Shown: piece after piece, positions 61,260 to 64,000 of the stretch
Numbering within the stretch: position 1 is the first letter of the stretch
Layout of the letters: each line of letters begins with the position of its first letter
Source: Epiperipatus broadwayi
Taxonomy: Eukaryota > Onychophora > Udeonychophora > Euonychophora > Peripatidae
NCBI GenBank assembly: GCA_028023455.1
Contig: JAQFVV010012442.1
Coordinates: 1,014,501 to 1,078,500 of the forward strand
Length of the DNA stretch: 64,000 nucleotides
Reading direction: 5' to 3'
Translations under genes and position numbers: made by a program
Notes under the pieces: model-generated
Seen by the model: the letters and a program-made list of their open reading frames with translations, nothing else
The model's database searches: none
Told to the model about the DNA's origin: nothing

Positions 61260-62500
61260 TCATCATAGGTCTTTCCCAGGACAAGAGCAGAATGTAGCCA
61301 CATCATAAATTCATTCATTTTTGCATTACTATCTTCATTTCCCATTTTTTCAATTTCATGTAACTATCCCCATCTTATATATCATCCAGTAATGTCATTC
61401 TTTTCCATCTTTTCTTTTTGCTTCCATTCACAATTCCTTACAAGATATTTTTCTGTCAACCATATTTTCTTTTTAATATGTGGTTAACCCAGATTCTCTT
61501 TCTCTTTATAATTTCTTCAATCAATCTTCTTTCAATTACTTTTTCAAAATTTCTTCATTTGTTGTTTTCCTCAAAGTCTGTGATCATGTTAGTTTTAAAA
61601 AATGTAACTTTATTTTAATATTCCTATTACATTCAACTACTAGTAATATCACACACATTTGTTGTTTGACAGTACCAGCAGGAGATTCAAACCTGCCCCT
61701 TATATTTATGATATTGGATTTTGCTGTAACACTAACGAACTGAGCCACCCTGCATTCATCTAACAATTTTTGTCCATTCTTCTCTTTGTACAATTGTCAA
61801 AGGATTCTGATCTGTCCTAATTATATGACCATGAGTTAGTACACTCCACACATATCACTTAATTAAACTTTTTTTAATACTCTCTTTAAATATTTCCAAA
61901 TTATTTTTTAATAAATGTCTTATTTTCCTGTTATTCTTCTTTTAACTTCATCTTCACTTTTTTTATTCTCACTCAACCAACTACCCAAATATGTAAACAG
62001 TTTTACCTATTAAATTGTGTTGTTATGGATTTCAATTTGCAGTTTTTTTTCTATTCCTGCCTTTGCATAAACATGTAATCATTTCAATGTTAATTCTCAT
62101 TCCATATTTTATACATCCTTCCTCCAGTTTATTCAACATATTCTGGAGACTCTTTTTCTCATATATAAGCGTTTGATCGTATGTAAATCTTATACATTTT
62201 ATTAATCTATCTCCAACATTTTATCCTCCACTGTTTAATTAATTATTTAACATCTCTTCACAATAAATATTAAAAATAACAGATGACATAGTGCATACTT
62301 GTGTAACTCCTTTTTTTATATTTATTTCATAAATTTAATTATTCTTCAGTCTAATTCTTAAACATTGCCCAGTATACATATTCCAAATTAATCTTTTTTT
62401 TTTCCCAAAATACTTCTTTATTTTTAAGATTATCATAACTTTATTCTAGATTACTTTATCAAATGATTTTTTTTCAAATCCACAAAACAAATAACAATTT
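61260..62500 (-). pseudogene. LINE reverse-transcriptase relic
   Basis: Minus strand, many frameshifts. Signatures in order: FVLWI...VNLE...VMTILKN (RT fingers), KKGVTQVCTMSSVIFNIYCE (the G-V-R-Q-G-C ... LFN-Y region), GDRLIKCIRFTYDQTLIYEK (catalytic Y/F-A-D-D with both key residues changed), LQNMLNKLEEGCIKYGMRIN, and VWSVLTHGH. After the tRNA-derived insertion come KRIWVNHILKRKYG and KKKRWKRMTLLDDI, the C-terminal region typical of non-LTR elements with W-x-G-H-I-L-R. Clade not assigned; RTE-like or related. Dead. Confidence 0.7.
61676..61754 (-). repeat. tRNA-derived SINE head
   Basis: On the minus strand GTGGCTCAGTTCGTTAG (A-box-like, 61747-61732) is followed 39 nt later by GGTTTGAATCTCC (B-box-like, 61693-61681), with flanking GCAGG and CCTGC. 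The anticodon region is not a normal loop. It interrupts the LINE relic. Confidence 0.55.
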
Positions 62501-62726
62501 ATTTATCTTTTATCAATGTGTATGTATATGTATGTATATATGCTTCGGTTATTTTTTATGAAAAAAATGAGTTAAAAAGAAGAATAAAGGAAACTTTGAT
62601 AATAAAACTCCTTGATTCTGAGGCTATCAATCTTATGAAGACTTCTTTTGATATTAAGTGAAGGTGGAGTTTGAAATGAATTATAGGAAGGTTTGTTAGT
62701 TTGTATGTATATATATATATATATAT

Positions 62727-62789
62727 TCCTTTAGGTTGATTTAAATAAAAAAAAAAAAAAATCCTTTAGGTTGATTTTCACTTGAGAAG

Positions 62790-62823
<34 letters not shown>

Positions 62824-62847
62824 CTTTAGGTTATTTTCACTTAGAAG

Positions 62848-62895
<48 letters not shown>

Positions 62896-62935
62896 CTTTA
62901 GGTTGATTTTCACTTGAGAAGGTCTATTTGTAGTA
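62727..62935 (+). repeat. Repeated hammerhead 5' half with TA expansions
   Basis: Unit: CCTTTAGGTTGATTTTCACT, TGAGAAGGTC, then (TA)n. The TA run starts inside what is the stem II strand/loop (UCUAUUUGUAGUAGA) of the intact motif. Confidence 0.85.
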
Positions 62936-62955
62936 GATGAAAGCATGGTTGTGTA
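62905..62955 (+). ncRNA. Hammerhead-like motif, PLE-B (third copy)
   Basis: As at 10538-10590: CAC/GUG stem I, UUGAGAA, stem II, GAAA; but GCAUGG replaces CCAUGG, which breaks one stem III pair. Confidence 0.45.
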
Positions 62956-63019
62956 AGGATTTTAGTAAAATTTTGAATTTAATCTAGTATTGTATTGTTT
63001 TATGGTTTTGCATATATAT

Positions 63020-63835
63020 AATATGATTCGATGTCTGTATTTTCAAAAGTGTCAATGTCAAACAAAATGGCAGGTTTGAAGTCCTTCTTATTTAGAAATA
63101 ATAGCATTTGCAAATATTCATCAGATAAAGGTAAAAATATTGAAATATACTTGAATGAATTGTTAAGTGTTGGCTATAGTTATAATCACACATATAATGT
63201 TATTAGAGATTTTAATACAAAATAATAAAAATAAAAATTTTAATAATAATATTGATTTTCCTGCTAATAAAAAAAATATGGATATCAATCCCATATATTT
63301 CAAATTATCAAGTAGAGTTTATAAGGAAAATTTATAAAGATATATGTGATATTGCATTTTACACACCTCTCACATTAAATAAATTAATAAATAACTCCAA
63401 AAATAAAACCTCATTTATAAATAAAAAGTGTGTCATTTATAAATGGATACGTAGGTGTGGCAGTAAATATATAGGTGAATCTAGATGTACATTGGAAAAA
63501 AGAACTAAATAACACATGCTATTATTAAAATGAGTTCAGAAATCAAAACCAAATTGCATAGTAGATAATAATATTTCAGCATAAGTTTTTTACGACCATA
63601 ATAAGTTATGTATTTATGGTTTTGACTTCAATTTTAACAGTGTAAAAATATTGCAAATTGAAAAAGAAAAGAAAAATAAAGGAGGCTATGGTAATATACA
63701 AATATAAACATGATTTAATTAACAGGCAAGGAGAAAACATTAAGATCACAGAATTGTGGGAAAGTTAGCATTTCAAATCTTTAGTTGAAACAGATTACAG
63801 GGATAATCGAAAGCGCTCCTAAGTGGATAAATTTT
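63020..63835 (+). pseudogene. Penelope-like element, family A, 3' part
   Basis: SNKMAGLKSFLFRNNSICKY (linker), then a frameshift to KIWISIPYISNYQVEFIRKI, LTLNKLINNSKNKTSFINK and GIY-YIG VIYKWIRRCGSKYIGESRCT with EKRTK and a stop (63512). Degenerate tail to about 63770. Paralog of the 2.7-kb copy. It follows PLE-B directly at a short TA run. Confidence 0.85.
63779..63823 (+). ncRNA. Hammerhead-like motif, PLE-A
   Basis: Stem I UUUAG (to 63784) with CUAAG (63819-63823), 5 bp with one G-U; core UUGAAAC (63785-63791; A9 is C); stem II GAUU (63793-63796) with AAUC (63805-63808); GAAA (63809-63812); stem III A-U and G-C on loop CG; NUH CUC. Confidence 0.5.
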
Positions 63836-63868
63836 TTAATTATTTAGTTACTGTATTTACAAATATTC

Positions 63869-63870
<2 letters not shown>

Positions 63871-63949
<79 letters not shown>
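63871..63949. repeat. (TA)n arrays beyond PLE-A 3' end
   Basis: About 79 bp of TA with one AAATA interruption, about 45 bp beyond the end of the PLE. Confidence 0.95.
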
Positions 63950-63954
<5 letters not shown>

Positions 63955-64000
63955 ATGCCAACCTTTTCCTTATCTGATGGTCAAAATGATCTCCAATAAA

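Larger units (their letters stand above)
62530..63012 (+). pseudogene. Penelope-like element, family B, 3' end with TA-expanded repeats
   Basis: Coding tail VIFYEKNELKRRIKET (62545 on; one Lys for Glu difference), SEAINLMKTSFDIK, stop. The 3' untranslated part holds three to four copies of CTTTAGGTTGATTTTCACTT (62727, 62763, 62822, 62894), three of them running GAGAAGGTCTA directly or nearly so into TA arrays. The last is complete and ends in the family 3' terminus TTTATGGTTTTGCAT. Confidence 0.8.

Overview
This looks like a nuclear window from an AT-rich invertebrate genome, but nothing in it fixes the phylum. The evidence is eukaryotic: decayed Ty3/gypsy LTR retrotransposons, many Penelope-like elements (PLEs) with a GIY-YIG endonuclease, a LINE remnant, tRNA-derived sequences, piggyBac-type MITEs, and very many long (TA)n arrays. 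I see no bacterial operon, rRNA or CRISPR array. No host gene can be named; two weak exon candidates lie at 41.8-42.9 kb and 45.2 kb. Almost everything recognisable is mobile DNA, mostly dead and often nested. || Layout. 0-2.6 kb: featureless. 2.7-7.6 kb: a gag-only gypsy relic (minus strand) broken by a PLE at 3.54 kb. 7.6-8.2 kb: a foldback element. 9.7-10.6 kb: a head-to-head inverted PLE pair. 10.8-13.8 kb: a PLE (minus) interrupted by a 1.26-kb insertion with a 10-bp target duplication. 14.0-15.3 kb: an unassigned broken reading frame. 16.8-28.1 kb: a near-complete but dead gypsy element (LTRs about 1.97 kb; gag, PR, RT, RNase H, IN) whose gag holds a TTAA-flanked MITE. 28.3-35.0 kb: a second LTR element (LTRs about 1.94 kb) with gag and only an integrase tail, minus strand. 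35.0-39.7 kb: three PLE copies (inverted, partial, long), one holding a second copy of the MITE. 39.8-47.8 kb: mostly unique AT-rich DNA. 47.8-49.7 kb: a PLE fragment followed by a tandem array of about 410 bp. 50-60 kb: sparse, with a PLE-type endonuclease ORF at 54.1 kb and a gypsy integrase tail at 58.9-59.2 kb. 60.4-63.8 kb: further PLE copies and a LINE with a tRNA-derived insertion. || The most notable content is RNA. Hammerhead ribozyme (HHR) motifs appear at about sixteen places. The tandem arrays at 48.73-49.64 kb (period 414/406 bp) and 11.31-12.56 kb (period about 452 bp) each carry type-I HHRs with recognisable stems I, II and III, the CUGAUGA and GAAA boxes and an NUH cleavage site. 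They fit the retrozyme class: small non-coding, ribozyme-bearing tandem retroelements of animals. PLE 3' ends carry HHR-like motifs too. In two PLE families the core C3-G8 pair is replaced by U3-A8 in nearly every copy, which preserves pairing. Retrozyme 2 inserted with the inverted-plus-tandem architecture seen for the local PLEs, which suggests PLE proteins as its mobilising machinery. || A second theme is that (TA)n arrays sit at the centre of perfect inverted arms or are copied together with short direct duplications. Comparing the two LTRs of the 16.8-28.1 kb element shows that one such palindrome differs between copies that began identical.
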